A DNA stretch of 64,000 nt, taken from the NCBI GenBank assembly GCA_018398765.1, contig JAHBMJ010002861.1:1-64000 (forward strand), in the 5' to 3' direction. The position numbers were made by a program, and so were the translations under genes. The notes under the pieces were generated by a model. The model ran no database searches and had not been told where the DNA came from. It saw nothing but the letters and a program-made list of their open reading frames with translations. This DNA comes from Chromera velia (lineage: Eukaryota > Sar > Chromeraceae). Positions 44,505 to 58,439 of this stretch are shown one piece after another. Numbering within the stretch: position 1 is the stretch's first letter; each line of letters opens with the position of its first letter.

Positions 44505-46349
44505 GGGAGAAGTACCGAAGCTGGCCTTCACGCTTTGTCCGGCCTTGCATTTAGACGAGAAGAAGTGTAGCCTTTCTTGATTGTTTTACTGTCGTTCAGT
44601 CTTTTTCTTGTTGCTTGGGTCTTCTCTCGCGTACCATCCTCTGCTGTTCTCTGCTCTGCTTTGCCCTGCAGCTCTTCTTGCAGCCGCACGCACACCAGTC
44701 ATCGGCCTCATTGCTTAGGGGGACTTCCGACCTTGCAGACGCAGAGTTGTCCTTCTCTCACGTACTCGGGGACCTCCACAGACATGCACGTGCTCAGAAC
44801 ATGGGACCGTCGCTTTTGCAGCGCCGCCGTGAAAGCCGGAACCCCCGTTGAGAGTCGCCGCCGACCGCTTTGCAGACTCCCCAAGACATCAAAGAAAGAA
44901 GGACAGAGGGGGGCCAACACACAAGGAACCGACAGCTGTGTCCGGCCTGCCAGATTCCTCCACACATTGTCGCACGATGTTGTGGAAAGCGGTCAGCATG
45001 CGCCAGCCGACAGACTGTCGAGGAAAGAAGAAACACATGCGAAAAAAGTGAAGAGAGCGAGCAATGGAAGACGCCCGAATCCCTTTCCGACGCACGACCC
45101 CTAAAGTTTCCATCTCAAAAGGCTCCAACAGAAGAGGCTCCACTTCTTTTGTCCTGAGAGCGGCCATTGTGGAGCCTCCGCTTCTCAACACGCACAAGTC
45201 AGAATGCATTCTGCCTCCCTTCTTTATCGCCCCGCTGTTTCCGTCTCTGACGTCAAGCAATTAATCTTATGACCAGAAACAGTTGAGACAAACGCCAAGA
45301 GGCCAGCCCAGGCGAGCCACCCCACTAAGGACGGCCTTATTGACTCTGCCTTCTGTCTCCCGCTGCTTTCTGCTCCGCTGCCCCTCCATCCCCTTAGCCG
45401 AAGAACAAGCAGAAGCATTCTCATCGTAGTCACAAATACTTTGCACTGGACTCTGTCTGCAGACACGAGTCTCTGCTGCGACGGCCCGCAGCTCTTCTGT
45501 CCCCGAAGGCTGCAATGCTGGAAGGAAAACAGCGCCCGGCAGCGCTAGAAGAGACCTCCCAAAGTCCTCTCGATCGATCGACGTACTCTGCCCTCGATCT
45601 CATCGCCGCGATCGCCGGTCCGTGTGTCTGCTCTCTCTGGTCGAGTGCTCGCTCCTGCAGTCCTTCCAGGGGAAGCGCCAAGAAGAACGACCGTCGCTTC
45701 TGCAGCACTTGTAAGTGCGGCTCCTCACGGAGCGTGCACGGCTTCCTCCGGTTGCTTCTGCAGCCCTTGTAAGCGCAAAGCACACGCAGAGAGGACATGA
45801 AGTAACTCTGGCATGAAATCACGAGCTCGAGGTCTGGCACACCCCCTTTGTTGCCTGCATCGCGTAAAGTGCACGAAGCTACACGCTTGGTGGCTAGAGC
45901 CTTCAACAAAAGGTGGAGGAAAAGGGAACAGAAGCGTAAAAAAGAAAGAAGACCCCTTCAACTAAAGTCCCGCAAGAGAGCCTCCTAATCTCTGCACAAT
46001 TGTACCGACAGGCACTTAAATTGCAATCAGACTGCGGTGTGCCAGTCAGTTCCCCCCCCAAAGACACGTCGACTTGTTCCCACCGGCAGGACCGCCTCCT
46101 AGAAGCGAACGAAGTGCCGAGCTGCCAAAGGCGACCGAGCCATGGAGTGTGGCTGGTCTCACGGCAGATGCAACAACTCAGTCTGACAGTGGCAAGATGA
46201 GATTCAGCTTGAGGTCGTCTTGCCAAGTGCCGGTGCAGAAGAAAGGTGAAGAAACGATTGCAGAGACTCACAGTGAGTCCGCCGGACTCTCGTCTGTCTC
46301 CCCTAGGAGGTTTTTCCTTCCTGTCTTCCCTCCCTCTCTCTCTTTGTAG

Positions 46350-48490
46350 TATGAGTGCCCACAGGGTAGTCCGGCAGCGTCCCTGTTGGATGAAAGCCCT
46401 TCCTCTGTTGCTGGAAGGGTTCCTCCCATGCGGTCCAGGCAGGTCGTCTCACAATTAACGGAGGTCGAGCGTCCCTGTCGTTGGAAGGTGGGAGTGGGTA
46501 CGAGTGCTACACAGAGAAGACAAGAGAAAAAAACAGAAGAAGACATAACGATCGCTTCCTCATGCGGAACGTTCGGGGGTCATTGCGGAAGGAAGACCGA
46601 GAAGGGAGTCTAGCGGCTGCAGGTGCACACCAACCCCTCATTCGGAATCCCCTGCAGGCCAAGTTAGAGAGAGGCTGAGGCGATCCGAACCGGATGCTGT
46701 CAATCACTGGAAGCAAAGGAGACCCAACAAACAAAACTGTCGGGTGGATGCCCATCAGTACAGAATTGACTGTGAGTCAATACCGTCGGAATTCTTCTCC
46801 AGGGGCCACCCCTGAGTGCCTCCTCTGAGGACGTTCTCACCTCCACGTTGAAAACGAAGCACGAGGATGCACTGACCTCGTCATGACCGCTAAGGTGGGA
46901 CCGTTCCCCAGACGGCCCCCACGCCTGCAGCACTAGCTACTAGTCTAACCCGGAAGTCTCTTCTCCTTCATCTTCGCCATCCCTCTTCGTCCCGTGGAAA
47001 CAGGCACCCTGAGTGTGTCGTGCCGCCTGGAGAGCAAGGGCAAGGTCGACCAACAAGCTTCGAACATTCGTGCTTGTCACCATTGACTGCAGACAGTCAA
47101 GGGGGCTGTCTGTAAGCGATGGGAGACCGCAAACAGCACTCAGGATCATGCTCTCTGGCCAAGAAAAGAAACTGTCTCCATCCACATTAACCCTCCAAAC
47201 CCTTCGCAAACCTTCCCCCCCCCCTTCTCGGATACTGGAAGAGAGAAAGAGACTCGAGGATTCGTTGAGAGAGACGCACGCACTAGGTTGAGCAGGAGCC
47301 CCATCGCTTCCCAAAACCCGCAGAAGAAGTAGATGACTTCCAAATCAATCCCTATTCTTCTAATGCAGTCTCAGGCATGCTGTGAGGCAGAAAGACGGTC
47401 GAAGGGCCTGGGGCGACAGAAACAGAGAAAGCAAATTTTGCAGTCGAATGAATTGATCGAGAAAGAGCGTTCCGAAGAGCTTCGCCTGATGCGCTCCCCT
47501 TCTTCAGGAGATCCATATCCTTGCCGATACTCGCATCCACCTCCAGTGTGTACGGGTCCACCCCTCCAGTCTTTGTCACATCCCCGCCTGCTCTGACAGA
47601 GACATGAAGGGGATGGAGGGGCATGAGAATTTGGCTTGACTCGAGAGGTTCCTGGGACAACCACAGACCATCGGCGGACAAGCCCCGTGGACGTCTGCGC
47701 CACCGCGCTTATTCACGTCAGTCCTGCCCCGACATTCATTGGTCGTCCTTGCCCTTTTCTCAATGGTTGCATGCAAACGTGTGTGGGAAAGAGAGAAAAG
47801 AAACCTCTCAGCAGCATCTCAATTCATGCCGCTCTCTAATCACGTGCTTGAGAAGAAAACAAAACACCAGTTCCTTTGTGTCTTGTGCAGCTTGCTTTGA
47901 CTGCGGCCTTCCAGCTGGCAGGCGCTGAACAACTTCGCGTCCTTCGCTACACAGGGTTGCATCCTTCGCATCCTTCGCAGACGATGCGTATTTGATTGGG
48001 AGAAGCCGTCAGGGTACTCAAGGGTCGGATGTTGCGGGAACTCCCTCTCCCCTCTCTTGTTCTCTTGCATGGAGGTGGAGCCAGGAGTGTAGGCGTCTAG
48101 GTAGGCGTCTCACTCCAATCGGACTTCCAATCAGCATAATTCGTCTGCCGTTCTGCTTGTTCCTGGGCCAGACCTCCACATCTTGACATTTTCTCTCTCT
48201 GTTGCGAAGGAGGCCACAACCCCCAGATTTTCCCCCATTCTACGGAAAGGAGTCCCATTCTCCAGCATTATACTGGCCAGTCAGATGGTTGGAGTCCCTC
48301 CTTTCACCAAGTCTGAAAAAAGAGAAGCACATACTGAGCAGAAGGACCGTCAGCCTGTCTCTCTGCCTTTCTTTGTCTGTAGAATCTGTGCCCACAGGGT
48401 GATCGGGAAGCGTGCCCTTCCGAAAAACGTCTTTCCCTCCCCTCTGGAAGGGAACGGAAGGATTCCTCCCCAACGGCACCACACAGGTCG
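46350..48490 (+). repeat. Diverged repeat pair (46.35 kb and 48.39 kb)
   Basis: TGCCCACAGGGTAGTCCGGC at about 46,353 and TGCCCACAGGGTGATCGGGA at about 48,389 begin two segments of about 100 bases sharing a GGAAGGGTTCCTCCC-like core and a CAGGTCGTC ending. Confidence 0.6.
46946..47380 (+). repeat. 435-bp duplicated segment, copy 1
   Basis: Almost identical to 50540-50975. It starts TAACCCGGAAGTCTCTTCTC and ends AGTCTCAGGCATGC. No coding role is supported. Confidence 0.93.
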
Positions 48491-49137
48491 TCGTAGAAGG
48501 GTGGACCATCGGGAGCGAAACGCAACACCTTCTTCCCGCCTTCCATCCTCACGCCCCCCCGACCCTGCGTTCTCTGCCGTGAGCATCCAGAAGGGGCGGG
48601 GAAGCCGCTGAGAAGAGGAGGAAAGTTCGAGAGGCGAGACCTCCACCCACCCAGAATTGAGAAACTGGTTTGACGGCACAGTTGGGTGTCAGGATTCAAG
48701 GAAGACACGTTCGAGTCGTCTGGGTGGCGAGCACCCTTGCCCCCCCTCCTTGTTATCTATCGCTTCCCTTTCCCCTTTACCTCACGCTTCCCCTCCCTGT
48801 CCGAGGCTCGTCACCTGGAAGAAGAAGGCCTTGAGCTTGTCAGCGGAGGCGAGAAGGGCAGAGGAGAGCAGAGGAGAGGGGCAGAACAGAGGGCCAACGG
48901 TGTGAAGAGCTCCGAAATCGGGTCCCGCGTGCACATCCTTGGGACAATGCTGGTCCCGTGCGTTATGACAGTCGACTCCTGCCTCCTCAGGGCCCCTTTC
49001 TCGGGCAAAGGAGAGGGGAGAAGAAAGGATAGAAGAACCTCACCGAGGGGGCTGCCAACTACATAAGCCCCTCCAGAGCTGCAGTGGGGGGTCACATGGT
49101 ACCGATACGCTGCAACCTACGATGGACACGTAAACAC

Positions 49138-49458
49138 ACAGTCAGTCAGTCAATCCGTCCGTCAATCAGTCAGTCAGTCAGCCAGTCAGTCAATCCGTCC
49201 GTCAATCAGTCAGTCAGTCAATCCGTCCGTCAATCAGTCAGTCAGTCAGTCAGTCAGTCAGTCAATCCGTCCGTCAATCAGTCAGTCAGTCAATCCGTCC
49301 GTCAATCAGTCAGTCAGTCAATCCGTCCGTCAATCAGTCAGTCAGTCAATCCGTCCGTCAATCAGTCAGTCAATCCGTCCGTCAATCAGTCAGTCAATCA
49401 GTAAGTCAGACAGTCAGTCAGTCAGTCAATCAGTCAGTCAGTCAGTCAGTCAGTCAAT

Positions 49459-49490
<32 letters not shown>

Positions 49491-49497
49491 CAGTCAA
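49138..49497 (+). repeat. GTCA/GTCC satellite array
   Basis: About 355 bases of four-base units, mainly GTCA with AATC and CGTC variants arranged in higher-order blocks such as CAATCCGTCCGTCAATCAGT. Read on the plus strand it is an open frame of Ser, Val, Gln and Asn. Confidence 0.95.
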
Positions 49498-50073
49498 TTT
49501 GCCTGTCTGCTTGATTATCTTCTTGCTTCCATGACAGTCGTTTCCCGTGTCGTTTTTTCATTCGGAGAAAAATACAATAAGTCGCATCTTCGTCTTCTGT
49601 CTGTCCGTCCGTTTGTCTGTTTGTTCGTCTGTGTCCCTGTTCCGTGCTCTTCCCGTCTGCGCTGTCTGTTGAATCCCCAACGATGTACATGCCGAGAGAT
49701 CTTTTTACAGAAGAGCTTTCTTGAGTCCCTCTCTGTCTTTCATGCAGCTGCCTTCAAGACGACGCAGAGTTTTCTTCAGAGTTTCCATGCACACCGCTCT
49801 CCATCTACGAGACGTCTGTGCGGAACTCCTTCCTCCTCGCGGCCCCCTTCCCGAGGACAGAAGAAGTCAACCTGACCGCTCGAGGTGACTGACAACCACA
49901 CCAACGGGAAGCTGCAGTGGGAGACACGTGGAAACAATACTCTGCAAAGACGGACTGGTCAGTGAGTAAGTAAGCCAGCTAGCTTGCATTTTTGTCCTTC
50001 TGATTTTGTTTTCTGCCTCCTGTCTGTCTGTTCGTCTGTCTCTTTGTTCGAACAGGACAATGAAAAATAAATT

Positions 50074-50106
<33 letters not shown>

Positions 50107-50123
50107 ACGTATGGTTGTATGTA

Positions 50124-50163
<40 letters not shown>

Positions 50164-50165
50164 TC
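50074..50165 (+). repeat. (GT)n(GA)n compound microsatellite
   Basis: GT units with TATGT interruptions pass into a GA run at 50,145-50,163. Confidence 0.95.
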
Positions 50166-50539
50166 GGAGTGAGTCAGAATGCGAGAATACATGTGTCTGT
50201 GTGCACCTCTTTTTTGCCACAACTGACCGCCTTCATGTGTGTCGGATGTCTGCCTGCAGGTACTCAGAGCGTCACCTCTTGAAGGCCTTGAGGTCGGAGT
50301 CCGTCAGGGGCCTCGCGGTGTTCCCTGCAGTGAATGTCTCTGAACAAATAAGGCAGTGATCCCTCCTGCAGGGCCTCTGAAGAGACCGCTGCTGAGAGCA
50401 TGACAATGGTCAATCCACTGGAATCAGCATCATTTGAAGACTGCCCAACATCTGTCCGGGGACCTGCAAACGTGACGGAGAGTGAGGTGACGCCTTGCCT
50501 AACAAACGGTCAAAGTGCGTGCCGGCCTAGCTAGCAGTG

Positions 50540-50975
50540 TAACCCGGAAGTCTCTTCTCCTTCATCTTCGCCATCCCTCTTCATCCCCCTGGAAACAGGC
50601 ACCCTGAGTGTGTCGTGCCGCCTGGAGAGCAAGGGCAAGGTCGACCAACAAGCTTCGAACATTCGTGCTTGTCACCATTGGCTGCAGACAGTCAAGGGGG
50701 CTGTCTGTAAGCGATGGGAGACCGCAAACAGCACTCAGGATCATGCTCTCTGGCCAAGAAAAGAAACTGTCTCCATCCACATTAACCCTCCAAACCCTTC
50801 GCAAACCTTCCCCCCCCCCTTCTCGGATACTGGAAGAGAGAAAGAGACTCGAGGATTCGTTGAGAGAGACGCACACACTAGGTTGAGCAGGAGCCCCATC
50901 GCTTCCCAAAACCCGCAGAAGAACCAGATGAGTTCAAAATCAATCCCTATTCTTCTAATTCAGTCTCAGGCATGC
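50540..50975 (+). repeat. 435-bp duplicated segment, copy 2
   Basis: Direct-orientation copy of 46946-47380 at an offset of about 3.6 kb, with only a handful of differences. The flanks diverge at once on both sides. Confidence 0.93.
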
Positions 50976-53587
50976 ACATCTTCTGCAAGAAGATGGGCGA
51001 ACGGGACAGGAACGCCCCTCCCGAAACCTTTCCCTGCTTCTGTCCTTTCCCCCACACACCCTTCCCTCCAGACGACACCCTCCGGTATCCCCCACCGCAC
51101 TAAGGCAGTCTAAGCCTTTCGTCGTCTCGCCTGATCCCCCCCTTCCGCCTGTATCTCTCGGACGATCCACAAGACGGAACAGGGACTGAGAAACTAGAGA
51201 GGGGGTAGAAGTCCGTCCCCAAAGACTCGTCAACGTCAATCCGGGGACCCGCAAACATGACGGAAGAACGCCCCCCTGCCGGGTCCTCATTTCACCCTGT
51301 GTCAACTCACACAAGTTCCAGTGCCGTACGACCGCTCTTCTTCTCAATCCCCCCAACACAGTGTAACTCGGTCTCCCATACCACGCAATCTAATCCGAGC
51401 CCTACTCCAACGCCTTTCACCCCATCCTTTCCAGTTGCAGTGCCCTGAGGGTCGATAAGTAAAAAAGCGAAGATCCCACAACAAATCGGTGTTTCCGACA
51501 GTGATCATGCAGATGCAGAGACGTAACCCCTAGCGTAACCCTGAAGCCCCGACATGCAGTCGGCCCCTGTGGAGAAAAGTAGCGAGCAGAGTGCGGAATT
51601 GTACACCTTTGTTTGCCGAAGCAAGCGGCTGTGTAGCTGCAAGAGGCTGGAAACGAAGGGATGGCGAGGAATAAGTTTAACTTAGGAGGGAAGACCCCCA
51701 CAGAGACGCACAAGGAGGAAGCGAAGAGACGCCCACGGAGACGCATTTCTCTTACCATTCTCTGTTTTCTTCCCCACTAGCTTCTTTGTTTTTTCATGCC
51801 CCTCATCCCCTCCTCCAAGACATGAAGAAGGAGGAAGCAAACGAAAATCGAATTACAGGAAAAATGATTAATGATAGCGTAGCGAAGAGTCATCAAGGAA
51901 TGCGGCATGGAGAGGAAACAAAAGAAGAGAAAGAGGGAGACACATTCTTCTCACCAGCGTCTCTTTTCTTCCCCGGTCGTTCATGTCTTTGGGAGCGGGA
52001 GGCGCGGGGGGAGGGGCCGGGGNNNNNNGGGGTCAGGGGCATGACGACATCTTGGATGCAAATCTGGGCGGGGGGCTAGGCGGGGAGCAGGTAGGGGAGT
52101 GACTTATGGAAGGGAAGAAGCGCGGAGCCCTATGAAAAGCTTTCGGAATTTATAGGCCGAGGCTTTTTCGGGAGACTTGACGTATGACCTAGCGTGTGAC
52201 TGACTCTATGACTGACCGAAAGACTGACTTTGATGCAAGTTTCACCATGCATGAGAACGGCCTTAATTTAATCTCTACATCGTCCAGTTCTAAGTCAGAT
52301 GAACATTGACTTTCTTTTTTTTTCTCATTTTAAATATAGTAATTCAATTTACGTTTATAAACAAAAAAAAAAATAGGGTAAATTCTATTTGTTTTTTTTG
52401 TATTGGTCCCCGAGTGCCAGCGAGTGGCTAGCCTGAGTCATGGCAGTTATATTATCCTATGACATAGCGGGAACTCGATAGCGGAAATGAGAGCGGGAAG
52501 GCTTAGCCTATAGCTTTGCGTATGCCTGAGCGCAGAACCAATCAATAATGTTTTTTAAGTTGACGAATAAATTTATAAATTATATGATTCTAAATTTCAA
52601 CTTAATGCAATATTTAAAAGTTAAAACTTAAGCTAAAACTTAAGTTACATAACCGATTTTTTACTTACTAATGATCACATTGTTCATCATTACACTGATG
52701 ATTACAGATTTTTTACTCTAGCAATTGTCATGTTGTTTATCGTACACTGATTTGGAGTCTAGTCATCTTAGACTTATCTAAGCAGCTAGCTAAGCAGCTC
52801 GCTAGGCAGCTAACTAAACGAGGCGTAAGTATTTTTTTCTTAGTTTTTTTTTTTTAGTCTTTCTTTCTTGAAACGGGGAATAGAAGTGAATAAAAGGATA
52901 CGGGGGTGTCTTTCTTTGGTTCTCCTTCCTTGAAACAACACTGAACTGTGTGACTGAAGAACATGCGATCATTCATAGAGGACATTGACACAGACGGGGG
53001 TGCATGAGCACGCTGCACACAAGGAGCAGAACAGAAAAAGAAGGCAAAAACAACTGCAGGCGTATTCGACTCCCCTCCGTCCAACGATCTGACCATTCAT
53101 TACTGAATGCATCTGGCCAGCAACATCAGGGTGGCTGCGTTTCACCCAGTTGGATGTGCATCTATGGGTACATACGTCCGCTCATTCAATACATGATCAT
53201 AGGAATCAAAAAACGAAAGTCGCAGAGGTAAGACTTGCATGCGCCGACCTACACACCGAACATTCACTCACCCCTAGTTTCATTTGATCCCACCAATGTA
53301 CAACCCCCTCTCACCCAAACGCAAGCACAGGCTCACAGGAAGAGAGTGAGACAGAGAAAGATCATGCAACAAAGGCGGCTCTATGCAGTCCCTGGGAGGC
53401 CTCCTAGCCTCTCTTCATACGAATTGCAATTAAGAAACCCTCTGCATCCCCTCATCGCGATAGGACGCCCAGACTGAAAAAGCGGAAGTCTCAAGTCAGA
53501 CGCGAGCAAACTGAAAAAAAAAACAACGAGACAAGACAGAAAGCACCTGCATGAAGTGCCGAGACGGAAAAAAGAAAGTACAAACAA

Positions 53588-56500
53588 TCAACTCCCAACC
53601 AGAGGCCTCTTGGCAGGGAAACGGATTCTCAACGCTCTGCCCAAGGGGCCCTCCACCACACATTTCTGCCAGAGGATCAACGCAATTGCGTTGGCAATCA
53701 CCAGAGCTGCCAGCCCCCCCCTAGTTTCTACCCCCATGCTGATGTCACTAGGTGGATTTCCAGCCTCCTGATACCCCTTCCATGCAGGAGACACTGTCCC
53801 TGCTGCGTTGTAGTTCTCCGTCGCCATATGGAACAGACGCGTCGCCGCATTTGACGGCGAGAGAATGAGGAAGAGAGTGAAACCGAAAAGAATCAGACCG
53901 AGAACAAGAACAGGCAGGCTCTTGAAAACCGACTGACGGAATTCATAACCGAACGAGAACACAACTGCCCCCGTCACAAACTGTGCATAAATCACCGCGA
54001 ACAACGTAGAGGCCTCCCAGTTGTCTGACAACGTCCACCACTCAAACCCATTCGAGTACTCTGTGGGGAAGCGGATATAGTTGGGTGCGTTCTGAATGAA
54101 CGACAGTGCACCGGCAAGGAAGGCCAAATCGATGATCCACATTCCCAAAAGGGACCACACAGTGATGCTCCCCAGAAGGGCGCTTGTGGGCCGATTGTCC
54201 TTCGCAAGACGGTCACGTGGTCCGACAACGGACATGACATACGACAGACCGAGCACCGCAACTCCGTCGATCATGATGTACGCCATCTGACACATGAGGA
54301 CTCCAAACCAGAACGAGCAGATCTTCAGGACGGAGAACAGAAGACCGTACAGAACAAGGAACTTGTAACACGACAGAGAGGTCTGAAGTGCACATCGACC
54401 TTCTTTCAATACAGTCACAACGTCACACACGCTCTTGTTTCGTGCAGTGAACGGAGCGACTGCCGAAGCCTCTGCTGCCGACAACGCAACCCCACAATGT
54501 GCCTTCCTAAGTGCCCCACAATCATTCCCCCCGTCCCCACACATCCCAACAACCAACCCCTCGGCTCTGTAAAGTTCGACTGCCTCAATCTTCTGTGCAG
54601 GAGACATACGAGCAAGACAACGCAGGCCAAAAAGCAAAGGACTCCCTACTCCCAAATGACCCCCTTTTCTCAATACTGCAAATGCCTTTCCTGTTGCTGC
54701 CAGCTCAAGGCTCTGTGCCTGCATGAGTGCAGCCACGCGAGGACCCCCACGGAGCCCCTTCACCTCCTCTGCCGCACACGCGACCCTCGATCTCATGGCC
54801 TCCTCCACCTCCTGGGTGGTCCAGGGGGCTGACGCAGGGTTTCTCAAACTGCGCCACATGACCTGAGAGGTCTCCCCCCCTCCAGAGGTACTCTGAATCT
54901 CTACATCTGCAAGCAACTGCTCCCAATGCATACCCCCCTTCTCCTCCTCTGTCTCCTCCCCCCCCTCTGTCAATGAAAGAGGACCCCACAGCTTTGCTTC
55001 TCCGGCAATGAACGCCCCACAGAAGGGCGTGTCTCCAGTAATCATCACAGGCCTCACCCCCGCCTCTCTCATTTCTCGAATCGCACCTGCTGTGTCTGGT
55101 TTCAATTCATTTCTGAACAAAAGCAACCCTCTCCAGGTCAACCCCTGCTCTGCCTCATCTCTGCCCATACCTTCTGCTGCTGTGACACACTCTCTGCGGG
55201 AGCGTGTGATGCCATCGGTGCGAGATGCGAGGGCAAGCACGTAACATCCCCTGAGGGCAAAATGACGGAACGACTCCTTTGCACCCTCGGGGATGCTCTC
55301 TGGAACACACGCTGCCGTGACAGCCTCATAAGATCCCTTACAGTACACTTCCAACTTCCCCTTCCTGCTCTGCTGCTGGGTCTCCGACTGCCCCCCAGAG
55401 GGGACAAACACAGCGACACTCATGGTCATGCGTGCATGGTCGAAATCCCACCTTCTGAGTACAGTCAGGGTGGTGCTGTTGGGAAGAGACACCTCAGCCA
55501 CCCCCTCCCCTCCCCCCTCTCTGCATGGAAGCAGCTTCCCCCCTGTAGAAGCAAACATCTCCCTCTCCACTTCATTTCCTACCAGAGCCTCCTTCCCCTT
55601 CGGTCCCCCCACTTCTTTTGGGTTCTCGAGTGACGCCAAAGAATGGCAACACGAAAGGCCGCGGTACATTTCAGGACCCATTGCCTCCACTGCCCCCTCC
55701 TCTGAGGGCGTCAGAATTTTGCCGGCAGGTTCGGGTTCCTGTGGGGTGACGGGGCGGAAACGGACAACGGCCCCGAGGAAGTCCAGGCAGTCCTTTGTCA
55801 ATGTCCCCGTCTTGTCAAAGCAGAACACACGGACTTTACCACTGATGGCAATTCGTCCGGGGTTCACACACACAATGCCTGCCTGCTTAAGTCTGGCACT
55901 GCTTCTGATCTGCCCCACAACCAAGGCGACGGGGAGAAGAGGGGAGAGAATCTGGGAGACGGTAAACGCTCCGTAGGTAAAACGAGTGACCCAGAATGCA
56001 GGCTGGCCACTGCTCAACTGAAACCAAATGGCCAGTGCAAAGTTCACAGCTCCGTAAAGCAGCAGAAGGATGAAGACCAAGGGCAGCTCTCTATCATACT
56101 TAAACCTGAGCCTCTCGGGGAACAGCATCGTTGCAAGGAGTTGACCCTTGCTGCTCTGCATTCCTGTGGCCACTGCCACTGCTGTGATCTCACCTGGACG
56201 GTCTGTTTGCCCCTCATCCCCCCCCGTGACTTGCATCACGTCGGTGCCTGCGAACAGCAGATGCTTCACGCACCTCTTGTTCGTCAGACTGAACGCATCC
56301 CCCGACCCCCCTCCCCCCTCCGTCTCTACGTGCGTCTTCTGGACAGGACGAGACTCCCCAGTCAGAGCAGACTCGTCAACCACAGCACTGCCAGACAGGA
56401 CGGCCAAGTCACAGGGGACGGGCCAGCGGTTCCCCTGCAAGGAGAGAACAGAGCGCGCAGTTGCACACAGGAATCCACATACACAAGCTGAACTCGCGTT

Positions 56501-56896
56501 GCACCTCTCTTCGAATCAGTCGTCAGAGAGGAGCGAAAAGCGACACCCGACAGACAGACAGATAGTAAAAAAAAACAGAGCGGGAGGATGGATTTTCTTT
56601 CCCCACACAGAGAAGGGCCGACCTCGACTTGTGCAGAGTGCGACTCCAGACAGAAAAGAGAAGATTCCTTCCGACTGACTGACCGATACTGCCACAACGT
56701 CTCCCGGAACGATGTCCTTCGAGGACTTTTCAGTCCACTTCCCCTCCCTCTTCACTCGCACTGTCGCCTCAAAAGCCGTGATTTCCGCAAGTGCCACCTG
56801 ACCAGCCCTGCACAAACACAGCCACACGGAAGTGTTCTCTTGACTGCTCTTTTGGACCTCGAGTGTTCGTTGAAGGACCATGGCTCTTCGCAGTCG

Positions 56897-56949
<53 letters not shown>

Positions 56950-58365
56950 GGGCTGCGGGGGGCAGTCACACCGAGCCAAGGAAAGTGACGGATTTTGAAG
57001 ATACCAGCCCACAAGCATACAGAGAGGTACATTCACAAAACCAGAATCGAAGTCGGTTCTCTTCATGCACCCAAGAGATCCCCCCCCCCACCCGTCTACA
57101 ATACTTCTCTGACAGTTGAGTCGACCCACCTGCGCACGACCATTTTGGCGATTGCAGCGATCATGGCCACCCCCAGCAGCAGAGCTCCCACGAACAGGTA
57201 GGAGGCCCACAGCCAGATGATGTACATGATCAGCTGGTAGACGTAGAAGAACTGAGAGAGCTCGTTCTTGATCAACTCAACCACGGAATCCACCTTGAAG
57301 GGAATCTCGTTGGGTCCCACCAGGGCGAGAAGATTCTTCGCCTGCTCCTCTCCTCTGCCGCGACTTGCGGCAAGGAGGGCTGCAAGAAAGAAAGGGGGAG
57401 GAGAGTCTCCAAAAGGATGACAAGCGATGAGAAGAAAAAACACTCACGCGTTCATCCAGTCCCAAAGAGGAGAACAGAGACCGAGGCAGTGGACGCAACA
57501 GACAGAGACAAACACCAACTCTGCGACCCCACATGAAAGCCCCCCACCCACCTGCACATGTTGGAGGCACCTGCACCTGTGCGATCTTGAACGTGGCCTC
57601 TCCGTCTCTGCCTGAGGTTGGCTCCTGCTGACTCTGCTGTTCAGTTCTTCCCTCTGTCTCCTCTCTCTGCTCCCCCTCAGTGAAGCCCTTCTGTTCTTTC
57701 CAGAGGACAAACCTCTTGCCTTCGAACAGGAAGAAACGGAGACGGTGACCGGGAGCAACTCCCTCCTTCTCAACTTCCCCCCCCACCTGTGGCGGTGCCG
57801 GTCCGTCTGCTGTGACTGCAGCTTTCGAGAAGGGAAGAACGACAGAACAGACCTTCATGGTCTCCTGTCTGACCTCCTCTCTAGCCGCGAGACGCGAGGC
57901 AAAAGCCTTCAATCGGCCCTTCATCCCCTCCGGACACACTTTGATTAGCCATCCGAGGACGGCCCCTGCAAACGATGTGTGCTCCACGTCCGTCATCTCT
58001 GTCTCTTCCTCCTCCTGGTCCTCTTCTGTCTTCTTCCCCACTCCCTGCACTGTCACCTTCACGTGCGTTGCCCTTGCAGGCTTGCACTTCATACGGAAGA
58101 AATTGACAAGGGACTTTCTGAGAAAGAACCAAGTGGACATGTGGGCAGAGGCCAGAACCCAGGTGGCAAAGAAGAGCTCTGCGTTTTGTTCGAAAGAACC
58201 GAACATGGAGTAACTGCCGTAGAAACACAAGTTGTCGGCACCAGAGACCTGCATTTTCATGACATGGACACAGCCAGGAGAAAGCTGGAGCTCGGCATTC
58301 TGACGGCATGTACCGATGATGCCTTTCTGTCTGTTCGACTTCGGTCCGTCTCTTCTTTTTCTCTC

Positions 58366-58439
<74 letters not shown>

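Larger units (their letters stand above)
41311..53587. other. Twelve-kilobase gene-poor region
   Basis: No complete gene is supported. The stretch holds diverged segmental duplications (41.4-43.4 kb and 46.3-51.0 kb), one orphan exon at 44.0 kb, a GTCA-based satellite at 49.1-49.5 kb and AT-rich sequence from 52.2 to 52.9 kb. Six unresolved bases lie at 52023-52028. Open frames here are short, overlap on both strands and show no domains. Confidence 0.5.

Noticed and set aside
49084-49404. 106-codon open frame of Ser/Val/Gln/Asn as a real protein
   Set aside because: It is only the translation of the tetranucleotide array, which is open in several frames.
49138-49497. CRISPR-like array
   Set aside because: Units are four bases with no unique spacers, in a eukaryotic genome; it is a microsatellite or satellite.
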